Source of the DNA: Ornithinibacillus gellani
GTDB taxonomy: Bacteria; Bacillota; Bacilli; Bacillales; Amphibacillaceae
Length of the DNA stretch: 64,000 nucleotides
Reading direction: 5' to 3'
Assembly: GCF_003730295.1 (NCBI RefSeq)
Contig: NZ_QTSZ01000041.1
Span: 205,317 to 269,316 of the forward strand
The notes below the pieces were generated by a model. It searched no databases. It was not told the origin of the DNA and saw only the letters and a program-made list of their open reading frames with translations. Position numbers and translations under genes: made by a program. Below are positions 28,703 to 38,498 of the stretch, one piece after another (the stretch's first letter is position 1; each line of letters begins with the position of its first letter).

Positions 28703-31700
28703 TTAATGGTATTCCTGGTATATCTCATTCAAAAACTCATAGCCATTTTCTGCATATCTAATACATATTCTATCCGCATATTCCTGTATTTTATTTTTAT
28801 AAAGTGTTTTAACAATTAGAATCAATTCTTCCTCATTATAAGTATTAATGGTATCCGAATTAAGACTTTCAAGAATAATTTCTCCAACCTCTTTAGGGGA
28901 TTTCTCTACAAGTCTTGATAATTCCTCAAACAAAGACATGAAATGGTAATCGTTTTTTGTGAACTTTACAGAGTCCTTAATCCACTCTAATACTTCAGAA
29001 TCAATATTTTCAATAAATCCTATCCAATCAGCCAGTTTTGAACATGTATTCTGAAACTCAGATTTTTGAATGTTTTCTTTTAATAACTTATGTAATTTAG
29101 ACCATAAAGATATTACTTTAATTCTCAGCTCTTTATTTCTTTTATCTTCAATACGCCAGAAAAAATCAATAATTTCATCAATTTGCGATACTTCCTTGTT
29201 ATTTATTAATATAGAGATTAAACTATTCGGATCATTAATATTCTCCCAGCCCTTAATAAAACCAACGCATATATGTTGAACTATTTGTTCATTAGCATGA
29301 GTTTCCTTAAAATCATAATGCAATGCCATGCTATAATGTTCATTTTCTTTTAATAGATTGTATATTTCCTTATATATTTTATTATTAGCCCATAAATAAC
29401 CAGTAAATGTCGCTTCCCACAATTTGATATCTTCTTTCGGAAAAATAGTATTTATGTTGTTCTTTACCCAATTCTCATCCAAATAATAAAGATTTGGAAG
29501 ATACTCACCTAAATTAACATAAAGCTCAATTGCCTTATCATTATCTATTAGATATGTGAACTCATTTTTAATTGTACTTTTCCACCTATTGTTGCCAATA
29601 ATTGCATTATTTCTTGCATAACGGAGAGAATAAACAATTAATGCTGATATTACTCTGCCTTTTGGTGAATTTAAGGAAATGTCCACAAGCCTATCTTCAT
29701 TCAAGGATTTATTTTCAACTCTTGGTAATAAATATAATAATACTTCTTCCGCTTCATCCAACAACTCAATTTCAAATGCATTACCATCTTCCTTTGTTCC
29801 ATCTTCGATGAGATCTGCAATTGCTATTATTATCAAGTCACGATAGTTTGTATTATCTTTCCTTTCCCAAAAGTTGACTTTCATAATAATTTCTTTAATG
29901 TAATCAAATACATTGCCCCATAAAAAAAACTTCTTGTTATTCCACGCCTCTTTTAGTCCTCTTATAATCGAATATTGATATTTTAATTTTACAGTTTGGA
30001 ATGGCTGTAAATCATCTGAAAATTTACTAGGATCTTCGATTATAGACCTTCTTAAACAATCTGCTAAGCCTTCTTCTGTTGGATTTTTGATTCCATTTTC
30101 TTCTTTAAATAGATTTAAATATTTTGCTATCTCCTTATTTGATTTACTTAGTAACTCTTTTTCTTCAATTGGACTTACATTCCCGCTCCAACTTTCAAAA
30201 TAAAACGGTAACCCGGGATGACTTACCTCGGCAGAATTTATCTTGTCGTATTTCTCGTACAGTTCAATAACCGCTCTATTCTTCGATCTAATTAGTGGAA
30301 ATAGTAACTCTTTCTTTTTATATGCATATATTTTATTAGCATAGTCAGTTGTATTTTCAGGTATATAGAATTTTGCATTCTCTATCTTATCGACTAAACT
30401 ACCAATTTGGTCATCGCTAAATTTTGTACAGTTATTCTTCAACAGTTCATAAACCTCATGTTTTAAAGATGAATCGTCAAAAATATTTTCTTCCCAATTC
30501 CATAAGTATTTATTGAATTCCTCATACCTAATATTTATTGTATGTACAATTAATCTTTTAAATATTGGATGTCTCCTTCCTATAAAATCCTCAATAACCT
30601 CTGTTACTATTGAATAGTTCATAAATTTAAGTATATCTCTAATAAAATGAACTATTATCATTTCATATTTACTAATCGATCTATTTTGTTCATGATCTTC
30701 TATGGCTGGAATTTGTATGTTATTAAATCGATTTGGCACCATATTAATAATTTCTTCTATCTTATTAGTAGCCATTATAACAACTTGCTTCCCACAAACC
30801 TTTGCAATATCATGGTTGAACTTTTTTAGTATATTACTAAGATAGTAATTATTCACATTCGGATTATACTTCTCATTTTCTTTATTCTTAAAACCGAGAG
30901 TAATATCCAGTAATTTTAAAGCCAAATTCTTATCATGGTTTTTAAGAACTTTCGGGAAAATGTTCTTGAGAAGTTCAGATTCTATCAAACTAGAATTCCA
31001 TCTAGAATTAAGCGATTCACGCAAATAATTAAAGTGTTCATCTTTAATTAATTCGGAAGGTAAAGAGAATACAATTTTAATAAGCATCCAATCTGTTCTA
31101 AAGTTATCTATTTTTTCCCCATCTGGCGACTTGTACTCCATAATTCGGTCTATTATACTCACTAGTAGTTTATTTGTTTTAGTTCTAGCATTAGGACTTA
31201 TACTGTTCCGTGTTGATAATAATTCGAGATAATCTAAAACATACCAATCTGGAATAGTATAATAACCCTCTTGTCTTGCAGATTCCTTTGGTGTTGGATT
31301 ATTTTCTGGATTAAAGTACCCTTGTTCCTTAAGTGGCTCAAGCCATACTTCTGGATCCGCTGATTTTAGAATCTTTCTAAAAAAATATCTTCTTTGTGGT
31401 TCGTCATTTTTAATTAATTGCAAAGCTCTATCTATTCTTTCATCATCAGGATTTTGAAGAGATTCATTCAAAATGTTATAGGAGTCAAATAAATAACTAG
31501 TTGAATGGTTTATATCCTTATTCCAATTTTTAATTATTTCATATAATTGTCCGTAACCCTTCTCGTCCTTCTCATAACCTAACACTTTTATTCCCATCGA
31601 GTTATAATAAGATTGTTCAAATCCTAGTATATTTTCTTCCCCTTTATAGAAAGGTTGGAGAGTAAAATGTCTTAATTCCTTATTTTTTGAGTGATCAAAT

Positions 31701-32368
31701 TTCGTTACAAGGAAGTCAAGTAGTTCAAACTCTGCCATTCCGTACCCAACAAATAAAACAACATATTTCTCAAAAATATTTTCAAGAAACTTCCTAAAGT
31801 TTTCATTATTATATCTTTGTATATATTGGGGAACTGTAAAAACTAGAGAATTCTTATCATTTATCGAACCATGAATATGATAAAGTTTAGTCCTATCTAT
31901 TTCTAATGGATTAAAGTCATTATATATAATTTGAGTTGGATTAAATTTTTGATCAAAACAAGTATCTGCATTTGTTGTAATAAATAATCCTCTTAGCCCA
32001 TGTAATTCATTATATATATTTTGTTTATTAATTAATTCAGAAACTGGTTGCAGGGCTTTTTCTAATTCCTCATAGAATGCATCTATTTGTTTATTTCTTT
32101 TCAAGATATCATGACATATCGTTATTATTTTTTTATGATCATTGATGCTAGATAAGGTTTCCTTCTCTCTAAAATTAATACAAGTAGCACCATCTTCTTT
32201 CATTTCAGTAAAACATCTATTAATTAAATTTGCTGCCAGTTGATCCCAGCCTTTACATCCTACTAAACGCGATACACCCGCTCCTAGAAATATTGCTAAC
32301 TTATCGTTATTTACAGCATCTTTTATTTCTGTTGGAAGGCTAGGTATTTTTGAAATTAAGGTACTCAT
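28703..32368 (-). CDS. SIR2-domain defence protein with long helical C-terminus
   Basis: Likely NAD-consuming antiphage effector of 1221 residues. The start is the ATG at 32368, 7 bases after AGGAGG; an in-frame ATG 21 codons earlier lacks a site. Residues about 20-290 are a SIR2 domain: nucleotide motif LGAGVS (Gly29-Ser33), a TTNAD segment, His164/His166 in YHIHGS, and VLFVGYGMAE at the fold's end. The remaining roughly 900 residues are helical and repetitive in feel, resembling the DUF4020-type tails seen on other SIR2 proteins. In known systems (Thoeris, DSR, SIR2-HerA) such domains deplete NAD+ upon infection. It lies 219 bp downstream of the caspase gene with a possible own -10 (TATAAT at 32492-32497, minus strand), so it may be a separate unit. 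Confidence 0.85.
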   Translation of the reverse strand: MSTLISKIPSLPTEIKDAVNNDKLAIFLGAGVSRLVGCKGWDQLAANLINRCFTEMKEDGATCINFREKETLSSINDHKKIITICHDILKRNKQIDAFYEELEKALQPVSELINKQNIYNELHGLRGLFITTNADTCFDQKFNPTQIIYNDFNPLEIDRTKLYHIHGSINDKNSLVFTVPQYIQRYNNENFRKFLENIFEKYVVLFVGYGMAEFELLDFLVTKFDHSKNKELRHFTLQPFYKGEENILGFEQSYYNSMGIKVLGYEKDEKGYGQLYEIIKNWNKDINHSTSYLFDSYNILNESLQNPDDERIDRALQLIKNDEPQRRYFFRKILKSADPEVWLEPLKEQGYFNPENNPTPKESARQEGYYTIPDWYVLDYLELLSTRNSISPNARTKTNKLLVSIIDRIMEYKSPDGEKIDNFRTDWMLIKIVFSLPSELIKDEHFNYLRESLNSRWNSSLIESELLKNIFPKVLKNHDKNLALKLLDITLGFKNKENEKYNPNVNNYYLSNILKKFNHDIAKVCGKQVVIMATNKIEEIINMVPNRFNNIQIPAIEDHEQNRSISKYEMIIVHFIRDILKFMNYSIVTEVIEDFIGRRHPIFKRLIVHTINIRYEEFNKYLWNWEENIFDDSSLKHEVYELLKNNCTKFSDDQIGSLVDKIENAKFYIPENTTDYANKIYAYKKKELLFPLIRSKNRAVIELYEKYDKINSAEVSHPGLPFYFESWSGNVSPIEEKELLSKSNKEIAKYLNLFKEENGIKNPTEEGLADCLRRSIIEDPSKFSDDLQPFQTVKLKYQYSIIRGLKEAWNNKKFFLWGNVFDYIKEIIMKVNFWERKDNTNYRDLIIIAIADLIEDGTKEDGNAFEIELLDEAEEVLLYLLPRVENKSLNEDRLVDISLNSPKGRVISALIVYSLRYARNNAIIGNNRWKSTIKNEFTYLIDNDKAIELYVNLGEYLPNLYYLDENWVKNNINTIFPKEDIKLWEATFTGYLWANNKIYKEIYNLLKENEHYSMALHYDFKETHANEQIVQHICVGFIKGWENINDPNSLISILINNKEVSQIDEIIDFFWRIEDKRNKELRIKVISLWSKLHKLLKENIQKSEFQNTCSKLADWIGFIENIDSEVLEWIKDSVKFTKNDYHFMSLFEELSRLVEKSPKEVGEIILESLNSDTINTYNEEELILIVKTLYKNKIQEYADRICIRYAENGYEFLNEIYQEYH

Positions 32369-32587
32369 GAGATTCCTCCTATAAACTCCATAGCGTAGGA
32401 GATGGTTCAACTGTATACATGAAGCTAGCAACGTTCCTACTGTTTCGGAGTAAATAAATACGATTTAGAGAAAAATTTAACATTTCTCCTAATTATATTA
32501 ATAAATGAAAGTGTCGGGAAGGTTCGTCCACTTTGGTAGAAAAAATGGTACAAGAGTCCCCTCCCCCCCATGCTTTTTCCTACTTTC

Positions 32588-34132
32588 CTATACTTTAATT
32601 AATTGTTCTTCTAATTTACTTACCTTGTTTAAGTCCAAATAATACTGTTTTATAGTCATTTCCATAAAAGCTCTTCTGTTTTCTGATGTTCTTATTGTCT
32701 TATATTTTTTATTATAAAATAATGTGAAATCGTGGATTGTTCCAAATAATCCTGAACATGCCAAGTCCCAATCATGCAATTCAATCGGTGCTATATCTAA
32801 ATCTGTACTCATAATAAAATACTTGTCCAATTCAGGTATATACGCATCCATTTCCTCAAATAATTCTTCTTCAGTTATTTCCTCATTTTTAAGATCGTTA
32901 TATATCTTTATTACTTTCTCCGCGAGGGTTACCATTCGTGATAGAATATCTTTTGTTTTAAATACCAAGTGTTCTTTGCTAGCTATATTTTTTATATTCA
33001 AGCTTCTTAATTGCTCGTAGTAAGGATGAATGTTGTAATGAACTCCATTTAAGATAAAAGTTTCTTTACCATTGATTTTATACCACCATTTTTTATCTTG
33101 CTTTTCATCTACCCATGTTGTATGACATATATAATTGTTTTTTAATATATCGATTTCATCTCTACCGAAGTAAACCCATATAATGTTTGGTAATTTATTA
33201 ATCCACCTTTTTTCGGCAATTTCATTATTATAGACTTCAATTTTTTTAGCCTGGTCTTTGATCTTTAATGATATCTTCCCAATTTCCTCTAATGACAGCG
33301 GTTCCTTTAAAATCACCTTAAATGAATATCTTTTGGCTAAGCCTGTATGAACGGGCTCAACTTTGTAAATTATATAATTGTCATATTCGGCATATATATT
33401 GGTTGAATAGTACGGCTGATATTCTTTTACATCAAAGAATATTGTTCCTCCCATATTTGCCTTGAAAACGGGATGTTGCTTTTTATCAGGATTTCTTTTA
33501 TTCCACACTTCTAAATACAAGGACACAAGTCTTTGTATATCATATAAAGATACTTTTCCTTGTTTGACTATGTGCTTATCTTGAAATGCATCACAGAGAA
33601 AACTTGTAAATACACTTACAGGCTTTTCGGGATGTCCATAAGAGACTTGGTCTGAATTGCTAGATGATAACACTGCATACCCTTCACCTTGGAACTCCTC
33701 TACTGTCTTTTCGATGTTAAAAGAAGAAGTTTCATCAATTGAAAAGTTGCCCGAAAAGCAACAATCTAATAATATCACCTTACTCTTTGCCTGGATTTCC
33801 TTAAAGTGTTCTATAATTTCTTGTGTACTTATGATTCCATCACTAAAAACTAGATAGTGTTGGCCATCTATAGTAGCACCATGACCTGAAAAGTAAAAAA
33901 TTAGAGTATCATTTTTATCGATTGTTGTTACCTTAGATAAAGCACGCATAAAATCTTCTGTTTTAACATCGCCATACTTCCCACAAGTTGTAATATTTTG
34001 TTTTTGTACCTTCAATCCTCTTATTAAAGCTTCTTCCATTAAAGCAACATCATTCGTACAAAAAGGTAGGTCAGCAACATCAGGAATATAATAATTACTT
34101 ACACCAACTACAAGAGCGTTTAAATTAGACAT
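32588..34132 (-). CDS. Caspase-like peptidase (C14 family)
   Basis: Cysteine protease of 514 residues. The N-terminal 220 residues are a caspase/metacaspase-like p20 domain beginning LNALVVGVSNYYIPDVADLP, with catalytic His84 in YFSGHG and Cys125 in LLDCCFSG. It should cleave after specific residues, usually basic or acidic. The C-terminal 290 residues are unrecognised and may bind a regulator. It begins 12 bp after the helical protein gene (34145-34969), behind AAGGTG. Prokaryotic caspase-like proteins often act in abortive infection, cleaving a pore-former or a toxin. Here the neighbours in the operon are the helical protein, a kinase and a GmrSD-like protein, any of which could be a substrate or activator. 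That is inference. Confidence 0.85.
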   Translation of the reverse strand: MSNLNALVVGVSNYYIPDVADLPFCTNDVALMEEALIRGLKVQKQNITTCGKYGDVKTEDFMRALSKVTTIDKNDTLIFYFSGHGATIDGQHYLVFSDGIISTQEIIEHFKEIQAKSKVILLDCCFSGNFSIDETSSFNIEKTVEEFQGEGYAVLSSSNSDQVSYGHPEKPVSVFTSFLCDAFQDKHIVKQGKVSLYDIQRLVSLYLEVWNKRNPDKKQHPVFKANMGGTIFFDVKEYQPYYSTNIYAEYDNYIIYKVEPVHTGLAKRYSFKVILKEPLSLEEIGKISLKIKDQAKKIEVYNNEIAEKRWINKLPNIIWVYFGRDEIDILKNNYICHTTWVDEKQDKKWWYKINGKETFILNGVHYNIHPYYEQLRSLNIKNIASKEHLVFKTKDILSRMVTLAEKVIKIYNDLKNEEITEEELFEEMDAYIPELDKYFIMSTDLDIAPIELHDWDLACSGLFGTIHDFTLFYNKKYKTIRTSENRRAFMEMTIKQYYLDLNKVSKLEEQLIKV

Positions 34133-34144
34133 ATTATCACACCT

Positions 34145-34969
34145 TCATTGAACGGTATCTTGTGAGGATTTCAAGAAAAATTCTATAAAATCCCTGCCAA
34201 ATTTTGAAATTTGAAATTGATCTTTTGATTTCATTTTAGGGTCTTTTAAACTTGGTAATCGTTTCTTGGTCTTGCCAAAGGCTATATTTAAAAATTTGTG
34301 AATTTCACTAATTGATTTAAAAAGCGTCTCTAAGTCTCCTAATGTTTGAACTTCCTTTTTTGTAGTTAACAAACCAAGCCGTAATAAATTATTTCTAACC
34401 GAATCATATTGTTCGTAACTCAAACCATGCTTTTCCATTACATCATGAAACGTTTCTGAACCTTGTCCTATGTATAAATTTTGACTGTAAATTCTTAATA
34501 CAGAAATATCAACTAATCTTAGTTCCTCCATTACATCGTAATAAGTTAAAACAAAATCTTCAGTGATATAATCGTGCATCGTTATCTTGACAAAACCATT
34601 AATAAGAAATTCAATTTTATCTTCTTGAGGTTCATTGAGAGCATACTCTAATACATATCCAAATAATTTGTCTATTTGTTCCTGTTGTTTATCTGTCTTT
34701 GATTGGAAATTATTTTGAATATCATTAATACAAGCCTTTAGTTCTTCAATAATTCTATTAATATTTTTTTCGAATTGCATTCGCTTATATGATGATACTG
34801 CACCGGAAATACCTGGTATAAGTGAGGCACCTGCATCAGCTGCAATCTCAACTGCAAAATGTTCAACCTGTTCTTTAGCTTCTTTGGATGCATATGAAGA
34901 AGCAACATCTAAAAATGTATTTATTCCTAACCCAGATATTGATTTGACTCCATCTTTAAATTTACCCAT
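34145..34969 (-). CDS. Helical protein of unknown function in the caspase-kinase operon
   Basis: No family recognised with certainty; 274 residues. Near the N-terminus is a hydrophobic, glycine-bearing stretch (VEIAADAGASLIPGISGAVS, about 41-60) that could insert in a membrane. It is followed by long amphipathic helices rich in Gln and Glu (RIIEELKACINDIQNNFQSK). A winged-helix-like part comes at about 188-215 (LSYEQYDSVRNNLLRLGLLT) and a tail FQISKFGRDFIEFFL. The layout recalls DUF4393/Abi-alpha-like proteins, but I cannot verify this. Start: GAAGGGGG before the ATG. It lies between kinase and caspase genes and is the most likely toxic effector or protease target of the set. It is not a beta-rich bacterial gasdermin. 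Confidence 0.7.
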   Translation of the reverse strand: MGKFKDGVKSISGLGINTFLDVASSYASKEAKEQVEHFAVEIAADAGASLIPGISGAVSSYKRMQFEKNINRIIEELKACINDIQNNFQSKTDKQQEQIDKLFGYVLEYALNEPQEDKIEFLINGFVKITMHDYITEDFVLTYYDVMEELRLVDISVLRIYSQNLYIGQGSETFHDVMEKHGLSYEQYDSVRNNLLRLGLLTTKKEVQTLGDLETLFKSISEIHKFLNIAFGKTKKRLPSLKDPKMKSKDQFQISKFGRDFIEFFLKSSQDTVQ

Positions 34970-35048
34970 TCTTCTTTTCCCCCTTCAAGGAGATTCAAAA
35001 TTTTATATAATGCCATTTAATGAAAAGAAATAGTTCAAAAAGATAATA

Positions 35049-36524
35049 CTAGATTCTTTGTCTATCAATCTTTTCTAATAAATTAGAAGCTTCATATCTA
35101 TACTGAGCGCATCCCTCTAATATCCCGCGAGAAATATCGTAAATGCTATTTTCATCTGTATTTTCGCAAACGGAATATGCGATACTAGCAAATATATCGT
35201 AATTTTGAAATTGACGGTAACCTGTGGCAACTACATAACCTTGATTAATTGCCTCTAAAGTAGAGATTTGATCTAATGAATTCATTTTTACAATTAAATT
35301 ACCAAAAGACGAAATCCGATGCTTTACTAAATAATCACAAATCATATCAGTTTCTACTAATTCCTTAATAAATTCATTTACCTGTAGAGTAAAGATGTTA
35401 TTTTGTATGTTTTCCAACACTTGTTTCTTATCAATGCTTTTATCTCGTAGATTTAATTTAACTTTTATATCTCTAATGATTTCATCTACCGTATCATACC
35501 TCTTATCTTTACTGCGACTTGTACACTTTTCAACAATAAAAGTTAATAAATGCTCTGTATTATTCGCTCCCAAGGTAAATACATAATCAATCATCTTACC
35601 GAGTGAATAAATATCACTCTTCTTATCAAGTTTAGTAAAGTCTCCTATGGCTAAAGGATCGATAAATATATGATTATTTTTTTCGGTTGCAGATGATTTC
35701 AAACTTCTTTCAATTGATTCGTCTTTGCTAAGGCCAAAATCACTAATAACAAAATCATTCCCTATCTTCAATACATTCCCAAGGTGTAAATCTCTATGAA
35801 TAATAGAATGATCGTGAGCATACTTCATACCTTCTAATACATCAAAAATAATTTTCAATCTCTGCTGGAAAGATATATCTACTTCCTTTCTTAGATATTC
35901 ATATAAATTGATATCAGCTCTTTCCATTAAATACGAGTGGGTTGTAGGATCAAAACTATAAACATTTAAAATTTGTGGGCAATCTTTAAGCTTTTGCATG
36001 TTTTCAAATTCATACTTCATTCTTTTTTGTAGATTAGTGTCATCTTTATGAGATTTATTTAATTCCTTTCTCAAAACGTTCTTTTCCACAAATAATATGT
36101 TACAATAAGAGCCTTCATCAATTTTGTTATCACTTGAAAGTTCTATTGGTGTATTTTCCGTATTAATTACCATTATTCCATTCCGTTCAAGGAACTTAAC
36201 TACTTTATCAACTATATTCCCAGAGGTATTTTTGTCAAAGCTTGAGAGTTCTAAAATGTTAATAATGTTTTCTACTAGCTTTATTCTCTTTTCCTCTTTA
36301 ACATTTCCAAACTGGTCTGTAAGCAATTCAGTGTCATTAAATTGAAAATCTCCTTCACTACTAAAATAGTCATAGATATCTAAATAATCCACACTTAAAA
36401 TGGACATTTCAAAATAGTAATCTAGAATAATTCCATTATAATTATAATTTGTCACTGTAACTTTCCTATCCCATAATCTATCATCAAAGAATTTCAATAG
36501 CTTTATATATTCATTATGATTCAT
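35049..36524 (-). CDS. Hanks-type Ser/Thr protein kinase
   Basis: Soluble kinase of 491 residues with no membrane segment. The first 125 residues are of unknown fold. The kinase domain spans about 130-350: a degenerate Gly loop (EGSYCNIL), the catalytic loop HRDLHLGN with Asp245, DFG with Asp262, and SDIYSLG of the F-helix. The last 140 residues are unrecognised. The ATG lies inside the last 11 bases of the GmrSD-like gene, with GGAGG just upstream, so the two are translationally coupled. Known phage-defence kinases (such as staphylococcal Stk2) phosphorylate host proteins upon infection. Here it may instead relay a signal to the caspase or the helical protein; this is inference. Confidence 0.88.
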   Translation of the reverse strand: MNHNEYIKLLKFFDDRLWDRKVTVTNYNYNGIILDYYFEMSILSVDYLDIYDYFSSEGDFQFNDTELLTDQFGNVKEEKRIKLVENIINILELSSFDKNTSGNIVDKVVKFLERNGIMVINTENTPIELSSDNKIDEGSYCNILFVEKNVLRKELNKSHKDDTNLQKRMKYEFENMQKLKDCPQILNVYSFDPTTHSYLMERADINLYEYLRKEVDISFQQRLKIIFDVLEGMKYAHDHSIIHRDLHLGNVLKIGNDFVISDFGLSKDESIERSLKSSATEKNNHIFIDPLAIGDFTKLDKKSDIYSLGKMIDYVFTLGANNTEHLLTFIVEKCTSRSKDKRYDTVDEIIRDIKVKLNLRDKSIDKKQVLENIQNNIFTLQVNEFIKELVETDMICDYLVKHRISSFGNLIVKMNSLDQISTLEAINQGYVVATGYRQFQNYDIFASIAYSVCENTDENSIYDISRGILEGCAQYRYEASNLLEKIDRQRI

Positions 36525-38202
36525 GGGTTAGCCTCCAATGCTCTATCAACTTATTTAATAATTTCTCCTGTCTTTGTTTTAAAGTATCTTCAGTCCATTC
36601 CTTCTCATTTAATACTTGAGAAGTGAGTACAAAAGAACTAACACCTTTCTTAGAACTAAAGTATTTCTCCTTTTTCTTATCAAATTCATAATTTTTTGCT
36701 TGGCTATTTTTTTGTCTTGATAGCAGCACTAAATTACCTATCTTATGTACATAGTCATCTCTAGTTTCTTGATTAGGGAACCATACAGTCCATTGACTTT
36801 TTTCTTGGGGATTTTGTGGCAATACATGTTCTACAGTAATTCGTTCGTAATTATAGGAAGCTTGCCCGTCGGACAATAATGAATCCAATTTTAGTAATAC
36901 TGGTAAACGGACTTTCTTCATTTGGTATAAATCACCGTCTAATTGTTTGACGATAAGTCTTTTTTCTTCATTCGTTAATTGAAGAGATGATTCATATATA
37001 AATAGATTTTTATCGTCTTCAATTTCAATAAGTAGATTTCGGTAACGCTCAATACGTTGATTGATATTGTATCGAAGAATCATCATTCCCATTGCCAATC
37101 GCTCAAGGTTGGTGAAAAACTTTAATAGCTTTTTAGGTTCATTTTCATTTCTAGATAGATATAGTATTGCGGCAGGAACCCAATCACTATTATCAACCTT
37201 TAGTAACCAAAAGAATTGGTTATTTATCTCTTCTGCAAAATTAGCGCTTTTATAATTCATTTCTAATATATATTTAAGTGCATTAGAAAAGGGAACTAAC
37301 TTACTTTCAATAAACTCCTTTGGTTTCTCAGAAGGTTTAACATAGTCACGGAATTCTTTGATAATTGTTGAACGCAACTTGTACTTACGATAAATCATTC
37401 TTATATGGGAAAATAACTCATTAAAAGTTTCTCTACCTAAATATTCCTCTGCATTTTCCCACATATCATTGTATTTATCCTGCTCTTTTTTAGGTAACTT
37501 TCCAATAATTTCTGCTTTTAAAATATCTGAATGTGATAAATCAAGACCACGGTCATTTAAAACAGAGAATATACGATACGCTGAATCAAAATCTGGCGTG
37601 CTTACGACTACTAAATAACACTTCATAATAATAAAGGTAGCAAGTTGAGTCCGTTCTTCTTGTGAAATATTAGAAAGGCGTTTAATTAAAAGAAGTGTAT
37701 TTTTCACTATTTGCTGTTGACTATCATTCTCAACTTTCACTTCTGATGGTAATTTATCAATACCGCCGTCAGCTTGTATATATTCCCTGAAAAATTCAGC
37801 ATCCCGATCTCTTAATGTCAATCGAAAACGGTCAGGAGTGCCTCTTAAAGAATTTCCTTCCTCATACAAGAATCCTTTAATCTCATTGGCCTTTTCTGGC
37901 AATAAATGCTTTAATACAGCTAATAATATAGTTAGAGTAGTTAATCGTTGTTGTCCATCTAGTACTTGTGAATCCGGCCCGTCCTCCTTTATTAAAACAA
38001 CACTTCCTAAAAAGTACGGATTCATTTCATTAATGTTATTTGTTGAAGAATTGTCAATGAACTCTAGTAAATCATCTAATAGAACTTCTGTATTTTCTTC
38101 TGTCCAGGAATATGGTCTTTGAACATTAGGTATTGAAAATGCATAATCGTTACTGAAGATCTTATCTATTGGATACTCTTTAGCTAATAAACTAGTTGTC
38201 AT
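36514..38202 (-). CDS. GmrSD-like DUF262/DUF1524 protein
   Basis: Resembles fused GmrS/GmrD-type IV restriction enzymes, 562 residues. The N-terminal DUF262 domain has the ParB-like nucleotide motif DGQQRLTTLTILLA after PNVQRPYSW. The C-terminal DUF1524 HNH-type nuclease shows TVEHVLPQNP and HKIGNLVLLSRQKNSQAKN. Family members cut modified phage DNA with nucleotide hydrolysis. GAGGTGA precedes the ATG. It opens a four-gene operon with the kinase, the helical protein and the caspase, after a strong terminator of the preceding operon and a -10-like TATAAT (38300-38305, minus strand). It could be a stand-alone restriction enzyme or the sensor of the operon. Confidence 0.88.
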   Translation of the reverse strand: MTTSLLAKEYPIDKIFSNDYAFSIPNVQRPYSWTEENTEVLLDDLLEFIDNSSTNNINEMNPYFLGSVVLIKEDGPDSQVLDGQQRLTTLTILLAVLKHLLPEKANEIKGFLYEEGNSLRGTPDRFRLTLRDRDAEFFREYIQADGGIDKLPSEVKVENDSQQQIVKNTLLLIKRLSNISQEERTQLATFIIMKCYLVVVSTPDFDSAYRIFSVLNDRGLDLSHSDILKAEIIGKLPKKEQDKYNDMWENAEEYLGRETFNELFSHIRMIYRKYKLRSTIIKEFRDYVKPSEKPKEFIESKLVPFSNALKYILEMNYKSANFAEEINNQFFWLLKVDNSDWVPAAILYLSRNENEPKKLLKFFTNLERLAMGMMILRYNINQRIERYRNLLIEIEDDKNLFIYESSLQLTNEEKRLIVKQLDGDLYQMKKVRLPVLLKLDSLLSDGQASYNYERITVEHVLPQNPQEKSQWTVWFPNQETRDDYVHKIGNLVLLSRQKNSQAKNYEFDKKKEKYFSSKKGVSSFVLTSQVLNEKEWTEDTLKQRQEKLLNKLIEHWRLTHES

Positions 38203-38334
38203 TTTTATTCACCTCATTTATTTTAGAAGTACTGGAATGGTTCGGGTGCTTCCATTAGGAAATATGCAGTTTGAACCCCGTCCATCCTACTCTCTTATGA
38301 TTATACAGAAAATTTCCATTTTCTTCTCCCATTT

Positions 38335-38371
38335 TACAAAAAAAGACCTATTACTTAAAATAAGTAATAGG
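38335..38371 (-). terminator. Strong terminator ending the methyltransferase operon
   Basis: CCTATTACTTA (38347-38357) and TAAGTAATAGG (38361-38371) form a perfect 11-bp stem with an AAA loop. On the minus strand it is followed by TCTTTTTTT. It separates the restriction operon from the GmrSD-kinase-caspase operon. Confidence 0.9.
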
Positions 38372-38498
38372 CAGGATTCAATTTATTATTTTTTCAAGCT
38401 AATCATTCGCATATCGAAGCCTTGCAGTATAATGTCAAAACTAATCGATTCATTGGTGTTTATTACATTAATTCTTTAACAACTATCCTAATTTAAAG

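Noticed and set aside
34145..34969. Bacterial gasdermin
   Set aside because: Size and protease neighbour fit, but the sequence is mainly helical and lacks a beta-rich pore domain.
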